64,000 bases of DNA from Prorocentrum cordatum (lineage: Eukaryota; Sar; Dinophyceae; Prorocentrales; Prorocentraceae), in the NCBI GenBank assembly GCA_963575745.1, contig CAUYUJ010020571.1, forward strand, positions 356,882 through 420,881, read 5' to 3'. The translations under genes were made by a program, and so were the position numbers. Shown here piece after piece: positions 10,651 through 20,798 of this stretch; the stretch's first letter is position 1; the number at the start of each line of letters is the position of its first letter. Below the pieces are notes generated by a model. The model worked only from the letters and a program-made list of their open reading frames with translations, was not told where the DNA came from and ran no database searches.

Positions 10651-11915
10651 TCAAAAGTGAAGGGGTGCTCACGTAGGCCACCCATCTGATTCCAACAATA
10701 TGGCTCACTTTGGCATCAAACATGCTTCAAAGAAGCCCAACTACCATCCCAAGACCGCTTCTAGTGGCCACGGAGCTTGCCGAAGATGCACAGCTTCAAC
10801 ATCGACTATGTTTGACTTAGGTTGGCCTCATCACCTTTTCGTGTCCGATTTGCTGCTGGGGCTTCAAGGTAGCTCCAAGATCGCCCAAGAGGGCCAGAAG
10901 AGGGTCCAATAAGACCACCCTGAGAGCCTCCACGCGCCCCCGACAAGACCCCTCAAGAGGCAACGTCCTGGCTTCGACTGAGGGCTTCTCGAGCTCCAGG
11001 GGGGGGGAACCATCTGGGCGGCAATCCTGGGTTATACGGAGACGACTTGCAACCATAGTGGGCCAAAGCGGACACTCCGACACACACACACACACATTTC
11101 TTCTTCTTCTTCGTCTCCTTCTTCCAGCGGCGAGGTAGCGGTACGGTCTCGAAGCGCTGGGCCAAGACTCGCTTGGGCCAGCTTTCCATGTGGCGTAGCA
11201 GATGGAATGACCGGACAGAGGCAGTCGAGGCGTGCTAGTGGAAGATGCCAGGGCGGCCAAGCAATGCAGGAGATTGGCCGAGCACCACAGAGAGGCAAGG
11301 TGAGCAAGGGCTGGACAAACAGGAGGCAGCGTGGGTGGCGGAATACGGCGAGCCAGTCGCTGTAGCCCGACGGTATGGGCGCGCCGAAACATGTGAGTGA
11401 AAGGCCTGCCCGGGCAGTCACGACAAAACTGGGGGAGCTCCAGCCCACGATCAGGCCGCCCCGCGGCGGATTGCGGCAGCCGCGTCAGCATGGCAGGTGC
11501 CAGCCCGAGGGCCGCTACGCAGCTCGAGACGCTGCCCTGGCTCACGAAGAGCAGCGCCCAAGCGGACACGATGCGGGAGCAGGAGGCGTGCAGGCCAGCT
11601 TCGGCGCCGGCTGCACGCGAAGGAAGATCGCGGCGTAGGCATCGGCGCCCGTGGCCGGGTGGCAGCGCGCCGATCGCTTCGTGGACCAGCAGCGCCGGTT
11701 GAGAAAGCCGCTTCGGCGGGAATCGGCAGACCCCCCGCGAATAGCAGACGAGGCGAAACACATCGCGAGAGCCACCGCGACGGCCAGGCGGGGTGGAGAA
11801 CACCGTCGTGCACTGGCCTGCCGCGGCCGGTCCAGGAGGCGACGCCAGCGCCAGCACCCGCGCCAGGCCAGGGAAGAGGGCGCGGGCCGCACCAGGGGCG
11901 AAACCGATGGCCAGG
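10651..11915. other. No gene; reverse CTTGG array and a CA microsatellite
   Basis: A short CTTGG-type array in reverse orientation occupies about 10845-10965 and a (CA)n run lies at 11080-11096. The 368-codon minus-strand frame at 10817-11923 runs through both, which argues against it being a gene. Confidence 0.4.
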
Positions 11916-12050
11916 CCAGCCACAACTGGGGGAGCTGTGGTCCTTGACCCCCTGGGGGACCCATCGATTTCGACATCCCTCTCGAGAGATCGTCGAGGCG
12001 ATGGGTTCCTCCAGGGGGGTAAGGACCACAGCTCCCCCAGTCATGGCTGG
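11916..12050. repeat. Near-complete 135-bp palindrome (foldback element)
   Basis: The left arm (CCAGCCACAACTGGGGGAGC onward) is repeated in reverse complement on the right, ending GACCACAGCTCCCCCAGTCA. The arms meet at CTCTCGAGAG. Mismatches are few and there is essentially no spacer. AACTGGGGGAGCTC also occurs alone at about 11428, suggesting a repeat family. No target duplication was identified. Confidence 0.75.
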
Positions 12051-12737
12051 TCGGATGATGGGTGAGCCCGCCAAGAGGATCCCTGGCCGAGCCAGACGGT
12101 CGAAGACGGCCAGTCGGCCCCCACAGAGATGGGCCGCATCCCGGCCGGGCCAGCGTGCAGAGGCGACGGGCGCGAGCCAGCCTGTCAGGACAGAAGAGCA
12201 CAGACTAATGTTTGGTGGAGGAGGAACTCTCTCTCTCTCTCTCTTTTTCTTTTCTTCACACGCGCACACCCGTCGGGACGTGGCCCACAAGTCGTCACAC
12301 TCTTTCCCGCCCGCCCTTGCAGCGCCAGAGTTTCAGCTGTGGTTGGTGAGACAGGCGAGATGGCATGTCCTCTTGCGTAGTGCGGATACAGAACAGCCCC
12401 CCGTTCAGTAATTGCGTGTGGCCTTCGACGTGACATGTGGTTGTTGCATATATCTTTGAGCGCGAGGCAATATCATCAGCAGATGGACTTTTGCACAGAG
12501 GGAGTGGAGGACCAGAGCAGATCCAGCGCTCAATTCCAATGCTGCAGTGCGCTCTGCTGCCCCAAGCCTTCTTCTCACAAGGCATCACAGCTTGTGATGT
12601 TCAATGCGGCGGGCGCGCTTTCTGTTTGAAAAGGAGGTGCGGGCTTGAAGAGGGATGCCGTAGTTTGTGCGCTGGCGTTCCTAGCGCTTTGTTGCCAGCC
12701 ATTTTGGTGCACTGTCCATGGGGGAGACTGACATCAG

Positions 12738-12848
12738 GATAGCTTCAACGCTACATTCGCTGTGCTGTTCTTCGTCTGCATCATAGTCATGACGAATTTT
12801 TTCGTGCTCAACGTTGCCCTTGCGGTCGTAGATGAGGTCCAAGATCAG
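12738..12848 (+). CDS. Voltage-gated cation channel, S6 exon
   Basis: A 111-bp segment with a CAG acceptor immediately before it (AG|G, as is common in dinoflagellates) and a CAG|GTGCTC donor after it encodes 37 residues in one frame. The next in-frame stop is only a few codons into the intron. The peptide starts DSFNATFAVLFFV and ends FFVLNVALAVVDE. That is the hydrophobic, Asn-containing S6 helix of a four-domain Ca/Na-type channel (family pattern FFxLNLxLAVI), followed by the first acidic residues of the cytoplasmic linker. S6 lines the inner pore in the membrane. The preceding pore exon was not found. Which of the four domains this belongs to cannot be read from so short an exon. Confidence 0.7.
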
Positions 12849-12964
12849 GTGCTCGTGCCTTGCTGATTCGGTCGGGGGAGACAGGACAGTGCAATGGAAG
12901 AACTGTGGCTCGCGGCATGAGCGTTGCGCGTCTTTCTCGACGTCGGGAGTGATCGGCAGTATAA

Positions 12965-13175
12965 GAGAGCATGCAGGAGGGACCAGGAATCAGCGAGGGA
13001 GGGAGGAGGAAGGAGGAATGAGGGAGGAGGAGCGGGAGGAACAAGAGGGGTGGAAGGAGGAACACCAGCAAGAGGAGCTTGCGGAAAAGGAGGGATGGAG
13101 ACGGATAGGGAGGAGGAGGAGGATGAGACAGGAAGAAGGATCAGCAGCATCGCAAGGCGGTGGCGGGAGAGAGCT
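12965..13175. repeat. Purine-rich GGAGGAAGGAGG tract
   Basis: Imperfect GGAGG/GAGGA/GGAAG words make up almost the whole interval. It is low complexity with no gene. Confidence 0.8.
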
Positions 13176-13647
13176 CACTTACCAGTGACATAGTATATAG
13201 CCTTCATTACGTTTTGATGCAGCAGTTGTCTGCAAGTCTACTGAGACCCTGGGATTATGGCAGCATCTAAGAGAGGAAGGAAAGCAGAGGAGGACGAGAA
13301 GGAGAATGAGCTCATGAGGGTAGGCGGTCTGTGTCAATATACCACTGTGTTTCATGAGCCCCTGATTGGCTAGACGAAGCAACTCGTCTGGCACCTATGC
13401 CTCTCCTTTGGAGGAGGCGGGACGCTTTCGTCAGGACGTTGTTGCGAAGGACGCGCTAGCAACGTTGGGCTCTCTGACAGCTCTTGGGCTCCGCGGAGCC
13501 CTCCTGGCTGCTCTTGGCCTTCTCGAGGCCGGACCCCGCAAGGACCTCTCGCTGTTGCGGGCGGCGTGGCCGCGGGGGGGGGGGGGTCGATCGCGCGGCG
13601 ATCGGACTTTTTCGGTCGCCGACTCGACTCGAGGCCCGAGTTCGAGC

Positions 13648-13813
13648 CACAGTCAGCGGGCCACATGCGAACCCTACCCCTGCCCCCCACGATCTCTGAG
13701 GGGTAGGGTGGGGTTCACTACGTTCGGGAGCTCCCGAGCGAAGTGAACCCCACCCTCCCCCGCAGAAATCGTGGGGGGCAGGGCCAGGGTTCGCATGTGG
13801 CCCGCTAACAGTG
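13648..13813. repeat. Gapless 166-bp palindrome (foldback element)
   Basis: The sequence folds on itself around GGGAGCTCCC at 13726-13735 with no spacer. The outer arms read CAGCGGGCCACATGCGAACC on the left and the reverse complement on the right, with about ten mismatches over 83 pairs. It has no coding capacity. The outermost word TCAGCGGG appears again just outside at about 13814. It is probably a non-autonomous foldback transposon, but I saw no clear target duplication. Confidence 0.8.
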
Positions 13814-14379
13814 TCAGCGGGCGTCGGGCACCGAGCGAGGAGGGCGAGGGGAGGGCGGAGGAGAGAGCCGGGCAGCGTCGGGGGGGGCCCAGGAGGGCAC
13901 ACGGGCGCCCAGGCGGACCCCGAACCGAGCAGGCAGGCCCGAGACAAAAAGACATGTACACGCCGGTCGTTGAAAGTAGGTATTTTTGGATTCCCAGGAT
14001 CCTAATCTATTGTAGGCGCCTTCCTACTTCAAGAGTCGAGCGGTTTTCCTTCTTTCGTCCTCTTCATGGGGCGGGCGGAAGTCCAATCTACTTCCAACGC
14101 CTTCCTACTTCATGTTCTTACCTACTTCTTCCGACCGACGTGTATGCATGCAACGTAGTTTTGAAGTTTTGTCCCAGTGGCGTTGGTTATGGAGGGGCTG
14201 GTGAACTGAAATCCGCAGTCTTCTGAGAGCCTTGCTGCTCTCCGACACCTGCAGGTTCACCAGCAGGATGGCCAGACAAAGGCAGGGCGGTCTTCGCCTC
14301 TACCAGATAAACATTACACATGCATGCATACATCTACGGCCACGCAGGTTTGCTGATATAGCACGTGCTGCAGCATTTC

Positions 14380-14560
14380 GGAGGAGTTGGAGGAGGAGGA
14401 GAAGGAGGAGGAGGAGGCGCAGCAGCAGCAGCAGCGGCAGCGAGAGGACCGGGAGCAGGATCGCGAGCAGGAGTGCGTACGTGGAGATGGAAAGAAGGAT
14501 GGTCAGCATCAGGAAGAGGATCGGTGGCGAGCGAGGGGGTGGAATGAGAAGGAGAAGGCC
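14380..14560. repeat. GGAGGA/CAGCAG purine-rich tract
   Basis: GGAGGAGG runs, a short CAGCAG run and further GAGGATCG words. It is low complexity. The Arg/Glu-rich frames across it are not considered genes. Confidence 0.65.
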
Positions 14561-15169
14561 TTCTAAGAAGGCGGCGGGACTTCTCGCGTCTTCCGAAAGG
14601 TTTCTGGTATCTTCGGGGAAGGCTTAGAACATTTTTCAGAAGGCTGGGCGACTTCCGAGCCTTCTTCAGAATGCCCGCCCCTTCTCTTCCCCCTGGGGCT
14701 CGCCGCCGAGCATGAGCAAGAGAAGGAGGATCGCACATGAAGGCCTTTCTGTCTCAAGGTTCCCGTCGCCGGTTGGGGCCCGAGTTCTTGTCGTGGTCTC
14801 GTTGGCCACGACGGCTGCCGTCGGGAGAGGGAGAACTCACGACGGAGGTGCGCCGATGCAAACTTTTTTCGGTAACTGGGGCGCTGTTGTCAGGAGGGAA
14901 AGAAACACACAGACACAATTAATCGTCCATTTCCCAGAAAATATGGGAGAATATGGAAAGTGGAGGGAAGACAAAAACCCAGAAAATATGGGAAATTATG
15001 GGGACTATTGTTATTTGTATGTATTTTTTTTGTTGTGTGTGTGTGTGTGTCCCAGGGCCCCTTCATGTTGAGGCGCGCAGGGGAACTCCTGAGGGGATTG
15101 TACAGATCTGGATGGGCACTAGGTTGCCCGCCGAGGTGCGTTCGAGTGCCCCCGGGGCCCTCGACGAAG

Positions 15170-15515
15170 AGCGGGGAGGAGGAGGCGCGGGAGGAGCGGC
15201 CACGGGAGCGCGGAGGAGGAGAGGGAGCGGGAGGACAAGAGGGGGGAGGGCGAGGGCGAGGGGGAGACAAGAGGGGGGAGGGCGAGGGGAGGACAAGAGG
15301 GGGGAGGGCGAGGGGAGGGCGAGGGGAGACAAGAGGGGAGGACAAGAGGGCGAGGGGAGGGCGAGGGGAGGACAAGAGGGGGGAGGGGGAGGGGGGACAC
15401 CTGGAGGGATGGTGAGGCGAGGGAAAGAGCGAGGCAACAGGGACGGAGGTGGAGGGTCAAGACGCATGGGAGGGGGAGGAGGAGGAGGAGGAGGAGGAGG
15501 AGGAGCGAGTGAGCA
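15170..15515. repeat. GGGGAGGGCGAGG minisatellite and (GAG)n
   Basis: Copies of a unit built from GACAAGAGGGGGGAGGGCGA with internal deletions run to about 15400. A (GAG)n run follows at 15475-15510. All three plus frames read Gly/Arg/Glu repeats. Confidence 0.85.
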
Positions 15516-15545
15516 CGGATTGGTGGAGGAAAGTCTTCACGCTGC

Positions 15546-15913
15546 GCGTATCCACACCAGTTCTGACCGCCCTCTCGACTTTTCCTTGCGGGCCGCAAAT
15601 CAAAAAAAAGTATCCACACCAGCCCACTTTCTGTCTTCCCCTTGCTAGTCTGCAGTGCCCTGGACGCCGCCCGACATGTTCCTCGCCGCGGTCTCGATCA
15701 AACAAGTATCCACACCAGCCCACGTTCTGCCTGTACCTGGGACGTCGTCACCGTGTCCTGGTTCCGCGCCATTGCGGCCGCGATGAGCTCAGCGGGGCTT
15801 CTCATGGGGCCGCTCCTGCTCGCTGTTTGTTCCTTCCGTCGGCGCGTAGCCCGCCGGCCTGCACGGCTTTCGACTTGCCTCGCGAGCCCGCGCACCAAGA
15901 GTATCCACACCGT
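15546..15913 (+). repeat. Four copies of GTATCCACACC
   Basis: The word GTATCCACACC occurs at about 15548, 15610, 15707 and 15901. The middle two extend to AGTATCCACACCAGCCCAC, so they are diverged copies of a longer unit and not a coincidence of an 11-mer. Function unknown. Confidence 0.55.
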
Positions 15914-16077
15914 CCCATTCAGAAGCGATGCCCATGATGAGAGTTGACGGGAATAACGGCAATAGTGAGACAAAGCGGGCAACCAGGGTGAACAGAGAGA
16001 TCTTTGGGAGATAGGGAGCGGCTTTGGGGGGCCTCTTCGGGCCATCCCAGGGGCCCGCGTGGGGGCGAGTGAAGGAG

Positions 16078-16610
16078 GGGCAGCAGGAGGAGGAGGAGGA
16101 GGAGGAGGAGAAGCAGGGGGAGGAGAAGAAGGAGGAGGAGGACGACGACGAAGAGGAGGAACAGGCAACGGACGACGATGAGGGCAAGGACGAGGAGGAG
16201 GAGGAGGAGGAGGGGGAGGAGGATGACGGGGAGGAGGAGGAGGAGGAGGAGGAGGAGGAGGAGAAGGAGGAGGAGGAGGGCAACGGGGACGAGGACGACG
16301 ACAGAACCCTAGCCCACTTGGGACTCTTTTTGGGGATATTAGAGTCCCCTTGGGGCTCTTTTCGAGTGGTCTTGGGGCTCTCTCGGGGCCCTCTTGAAGC
16401 CCGCTTCGGAGTCCCCTAGGAGGCCTGGAGGGCCTCTTGGGGCCACATTGGAGGTCATCGATCCAAAGGGGTGCCATCAACATCGCCTCTTGGGGCCCTC
16501 TTGGGACGCCCTTGGGCCGATCTTGTGCGCCATTGGGGCCGTTGTGGGGGCTCGTGGGTCCCTCTTGGAACTCTCGTGGGCAATCTTGGCTCCCCGCAGG
16601 GAAGAGGGTT
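16078..16610 (+). repeat. (GAG)n tract followed by long CTTGG array
   Basis: A (GAG)n/(GAC)n tract at 16078-16290 runs straight into the clearest CTTGG array of the window (about 16310-16610), with phrases CCCTTGGGGCTCTTTTCGAG, GGCCTCTTGGGGCCACATTG and TCTTGGGGCCCTCTTGGGAC at about 25-30 base steps. It includes TCATCGATCCAAAGGGGTG, shared in part with the array at 10500. Confidence 0.65.
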
Positions 16611-16649
16611 GTCGCTACATTGCATTCGCCAAGGGGGCTGGCGGGATTT

Positions 16650-17010
16650 AGCGGCGGAGGGGGGAGGGAGGGAGGGAGGGAGGGAGGGGGAGGGAGGGAG
16701 GGAGGGAGGAGGGGAGGGAGGGAGGAGGAGGAGGAGGGAGGAGGAGGAGGAGGAGGAGGAGGAGGAAGAGGAGGAGTTGGAGTTGGAGTTGGAGTTGGAG
16801 GAGGAGGAGGAGAAGGAGGAGAAGGAGGAGCAAGAGAAGGAGGAGGAGGAGGAGGAGGAGGAGGAGGACGTCGGCGTCTGACAGACTCTTACGCGTTCAT
16901 CTGCTCATACATTCAGCTACTCAGTAGGAGGAGGAGGAGGAGGAGGAGGAGGAGGAGGAGGAGGAGGGGAGGAGGAGGAGGAGGAGAAGGAGGAGGGGGA
17001 GGAGCGTGAA
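16650..17010. repeat. (GGAG)n and (GAG)n arrays
   Basis: A tetranucleotide (GGGA)n block changes into (GAG)n with four TTGGAG units, and after a short gap a second (GAG)n block follows (16925-17010). Confidence 0.9.
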
Positions 17011-18014
17011 GGAGTCTTGGAGGGAGAAGGAGCACGAAGCTCTCCGTCATCGCATTGGCGCAGCTTCTGCCCAACGATGTCCAGGAAGCTGCCATAGTTG
17101 TTTGTCCCCCCTGCCCTCTCACGAGGCTGAGCTGTCAAGCCCCTGGTGGATCTGAAGGTATTGCCTTCCGCGGCTGAGTGTCGATCCATGGTTCCTTCAG
17201 TGCTACGCGTGAAACGGAACAACGTGCTAGAGCCTGTGCGCGAAGGTGGGCTTGTCGGTTGCTCACAAGTTGGCCAGGCAGCTGATTCAAATATCTTAGC
17301 GTGAACATGAGCCTCGACCACATGTTTGACAGGGAGGCTCACCCGACAGATAGAGGTGTGTTTCTCAATTGCTGCTACTGGGCAGGAAGGAACGGCACCT
17401 GTACGAATGAGCGTGGGAGGGCAAGGACAAGTCGAAGAGATGAGCTGAAGGAAGGAAGATGGAAGCAAGAGGGGGAGGGGGAGGGAAGGGGAAGCACTGG
17501 GGGGAGGGAGAAGCGGAATGTAGGAGAGAACTCCTCTTTTGTTTCCTATTCCTCCTCGTTCGTGGAGGCAGGGGGGCGTGAGGTGCGCACTCTGGGGTAC
17601 AGCAGACTCGTATTAATACTCATCCCGCGGCGCAGTTCACCGACGAGGCCAAGGAGAAAAAGAGGCTGACAATGCAGCAGGAGGCCGAGGAGCGCGGCGC
17701 CCACCTTCAAACTGAGCCATCGCGCCCTGCTCGTGCCTGGACTCGCTCGCTCTGGGATGCGTTGGGGAGTCGCTGCGTCTGGCTCCCAGCTCCGCTTGGA
17801 GTCCTTGGCTCGAGGTAGTGTACATCTGGCAGTGGCAAGGACGTCCTCACCCCCTTCTCTTTCTCGTCCTGGTCTGCCTCCTGCCCAGGCTCTGCAGCAA
17901 GGTCCCACCACCGTGCCAGCTCAACATTTCCGGCGGCTACTGTTCAAGGCGGCACCCGAGGCCGTCGCGTGTGTCACTTCGTGTCTCTAGCCTCGGGAAT
18001 GCCGTGATGCGAAT
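17011..18014. other. No confident gene
   Basis: Both strands hold short mixed-composition frames near 17020-17420 (plus: KLSVIALAQLLPNDVQEAA; minus: NNYGSFLDIVGQKLRQCDDG). They contradict each other on strand and match nothing I recognise. A purine-rich run lies at about 17460-17520. Confidence 0.3.
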
Positions 18015-18275
18015 GATTGGCATTATGAGGATGATGGGGCTGTTGTTGCTGCTGATGATGCTGATGATGTTGATGATGATGATGATGATGATGAGGAGGA
18101 GGAGGAGGAGGAGGAGGAGGAGGAGCTCGTTTGGACCGTCTTGGGGTTGTCGTGGCCTCCTGTAAAGCAGTCTTGGGGGTCCCTTGGAGCCCTCCTGGGC
18201 CGTCTTGGGGCTTTGATTGTCCATATGGTGGGTGTCTGGGAGCCGTCGTAGGATCGTCTTGGCGCCGTCTTGCCA
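18015..18275 (+). repeat. (GAT)n/(GAG)n followed by CTTGG array
   Basis: GAT triplets change to GAG triplets (to 18123), followed at once by CTTGG phrases (CCGTCTTGGGGTTGTCGTGG, CAGTCTTGGGGGTCCCTTGG). This is the third example of a GAG tract directly 5' of a CTTGG array. Confidence 0.6.
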
Positions 18276-18367
18276 CCTGGACTACCTGCACCGTCTGGGC
18301 AACCTGCACCTCCACCTCCGCCAGACGTAGACTCGGACGAGAGGAACGACGGTGAGGTGCCTGGGGG

Positions 18368-18802
18368 GTGTCCACGCTCACCCAGCCCCTGGCTGGTCTG
18401 GACGTCGCTCCGCAGGTGGCCGCGGCCGAGGTATCGTCACCCGGCCAGGCCTTGGCCCCGAACGTCCTCCCCATTTCGCGCCGCTTGCTCACCGATGGGG
18501 TCGAGGATGAGGTCCTGAGAAATTGCGATCTGATCCCGGGCCACTCCGCCATCCACGACACTGGCACGATCCCAGTCGTCTATCCCGACATGTGGAAGCA
18601 GCTGCACGATATCTTCCGGAAGTTGGCGCACGACGTGGACACAGTTGACCATTGGCAGGCGCTTGGGTTTTCCATGTACGAGGGTCCCGACCCCACGGAA
18701 ATCAGCATCGCCTCCAGATTTAGGATTGGTTCTCTTTTGTGTTCGGTATTTCCCCAATCAGGGCTTGCCTCTGTAGGGGTCCTACCGGATTCATATGGTT
18801 AG
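18368..18802 (+). CDS. Unrecognised open frame upstream of the LTR element
   Basis: A 144-codon frame with balanced composition, including the phrases SRRLLTDGVEDEVLRNCDLI and YPDMWKQLHDIFRKLAHDVD. It has no repeat bias and no family I recognise. The reverse strand is also open over 18437-18757, so the coding strand is uncertain. It could be a cytoplasmic-linker exon of the channel gene or a relic of another element. It ends about 45 bp before the 5' LTR. Confidence 0.28.
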   Translation: MSTLTQPLAGLDVAPQVAAAEVSSPGQALAPNVLPISRRLLTDGVEDEVLRNCDLIPGHSAIHDTGTIPVVYPDMWKQLHDIFRKLAHDVDTVDHWQALGFSMYEGPDPTEISIASRFRIGSLLCSVFPQSGLASVGVLPDSYG

Positions 18803-18846
18803 GTTAGGTTTGCCGCCGATTTTCGCTGCACGCCCGGGTGCTCGGG

Positions 18847-19036
18847 TGCCCGAGTCAAAGTGTATATGCAGCGTCCCCCTCTGAGCCTCTCCGCTCCGTC
18901 GCCGCCTGTGCTCAAGGCGGCCAGCCAGTTCTTCCTTTGCTTGTACTGATGATGAGATTGGCGCCGCTGCGCCTACTGGAAAAGGTTGTCTTCCTTGTCT
19001 GTGCTGCGTGGCTGACGCCGATCCGCTCATTTGACC
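18847..19036 (+). repeat. 5' LTR
   Basis: It matches 29564-29753 over 190 bp with about three substitutions. It starts TGCC-GAGTCAAAGTGTATA and ends at CTCATTTGACC, two bases before the primer site. The exact outer base is uncertain because flanking DNA is GGTGCCC repeat. The word AGTGTATATGCA near the start is a possible promoter element, but no TATA function is demonstrated. Confidence 0.88.
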
Positions 19037-19037
19037 T

Positions 19038-19049
19038 TGGTAGCGGAGC
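19038..19049 (+). promoter_or_regulatory. Primer binding site, initiator-Met-like
   Basis: TGGTAGCGGAGC lies one base after the LTR. It is close to the Copia primer site TGGTATCAGAGC complementary to initiator tRNA-Met, and would pair with a tRNA ending GCTCCGCTACCA. Confidence 0.65.
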
Positions 19050-19200
19050 CTCGGTCCATCGGCCGGGGCTCCACTGTGCGCTTCGCTGTTGGACGCCAAG
19101 TTCCAGCTCGACTACTTCGACGCTGGGTCCTCTTCTTCCCTTTCACGATCGCCGAGGGCGCGGCTGTGAGGTGCGAGTCTTCCTCTTTGAGATCTGCACG

Positions 19201-20754
19201 ATGGCTGACACTCTCACATATGCTGACCAGGCGCAGATCATGGCCTCGATGAAAGTACCACCGGCATGGTCGCCCGAATGGAGTTCGCACTATCCTTTCC
19301 GACGATGGCTCAGAGATGTTACGCTGTGGAGTATAGCGACGGAGGTCCCAGAAGCTGCTCAGGGTGCTGCTGTGGTGTTGCGCCTTGGAGGTGCCGCGAG
19401 AGAGTTCGCAGATGAGTTGGATGCGCAGATTCTACAGCAGGGGCAGGTACTGGACTTGCAGGATGGACTAGGGCCCCGCCAGGTGACTGGCTTGGCAGTG
19501 CTGCTACGGGCCCTCGCTCGCAACTATGCTTTGGAAGCCGGAGAGGATGCGATCAAGGCCATGGCGGAGATGATGGCGTTTTCGGTTCAACAGTACGAGA
19601 CCATCGACGTGGCTCTGAACAGATTCCAGGTGCTCAAGTCTCGTGCGATCGATCATGGATTGAATCCTGGACCCGCAGGCTGGGCCTGGATGCTCATGAC
19701 AGGCTTGCGAGTGCAACCAGATGAGTGGCTCCACTTACTCGGCATGTTTGACGACAGGTTGCCTCAAGATGAAGAGGAGTTCAGTCGCTTGCTTCAAAGT
19801 ATACGTCGTCGTGGTCACGTCCTCATGCAGGATGGCATTATGAGAGCGGCTGAGAGGGCAGTGCGCATTCCAGGTGCAACGGCTCATCCAGCGCATGCCG
19901 GCCTTGGCAAAGGCAGACATTTCATGACAAAGGACGCGGGCCAGGGTTTCTTCCCGACGTTTGGCGAGGTCAATCAGAGGGGAGGTTTCTTTCCCGCGCC
20001 AGCGGCGCCGCCGTCTGCATCATGGTCATTGTCGGGAGCGGCAGCTACTGCATCGGCTGGAGTTCAGAATGTGTATTTTGGCGAAGACAATGCTTCGACT
20101 AGTGGTACTATCGCCCCCGTGACTCATCCCTCAACCCCCCAACCCCCCGGCCGGATTTCTTTTCTTCTTTCCGCGGGGGGTCAACCTTCGCGGCGACCCG
20201 TTAAACCCGGGACCCCTGGCGGCGCATGGATTTCTTTCTTTCTTCCCCGCGCGCGTTGCCGTTGGAACCCCTGAACCCCTCCTACTACCGTACAACTCGT
20301 ACTTGAGTACAACTGGTACTATCATGTCCTATCGCGCAGTTGTTCCTAGAGAGCACGTTGTCCTGCCGTGCAAATATTCGATTAAGGTGTTGTTGCATTG
20401 CACTTGCAGTCTCGGCTCTCACGCTTTTCTTCCTCTGGTTGCGCTTGGGGGGGTGGGACCCCTCGCGCGGGCACCCCCGCGGCTGGGAGTTCATTCCTCT
20501 TCCGGAATTTGAGGGGGGGGTAACCCCCGTGCTCGAACCCCATCGCCAGGGTTGTTTTCTTTCCTCCGCGGAAACCGGACCCCCTGGGTTCTTCGGCGCG
20601 CCCCATTTTTTTTTCTTTCCGGTTGGGCCTCCATGGGTCTTAGGTTGGAGTCACCCGGGTGATGTGGTACTGACTACTTCGATGAAGGCCCGCAGGATCT
20701 GGCCACTTACCTTGCCGACGTTGATCCAGAGATGCACGGAGATGTTCTGCGTCA

Positions 20755-20798
<44 letters not shown>

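Noticed and set aside
10817-11923. 368-codon minus-strand frame
   Set aside because: It spans a CTTGG array, a CA microsatellite and GC-rich DNA, with no domain and a competing plus-strand frame.
12693-12712. AGCCATTTTGG resembling part of the dinoflagellate spliced leader
   Set aside because: Only about 11 bases match and the 3' GCTCAAG end is missing.
15546-15913. DnaA-box-like TTATCCACA sites
   Set aside because: The words are GTATCCACACC in a eukaryotic context; resemblance to bacterial origin boxes is coincidental.
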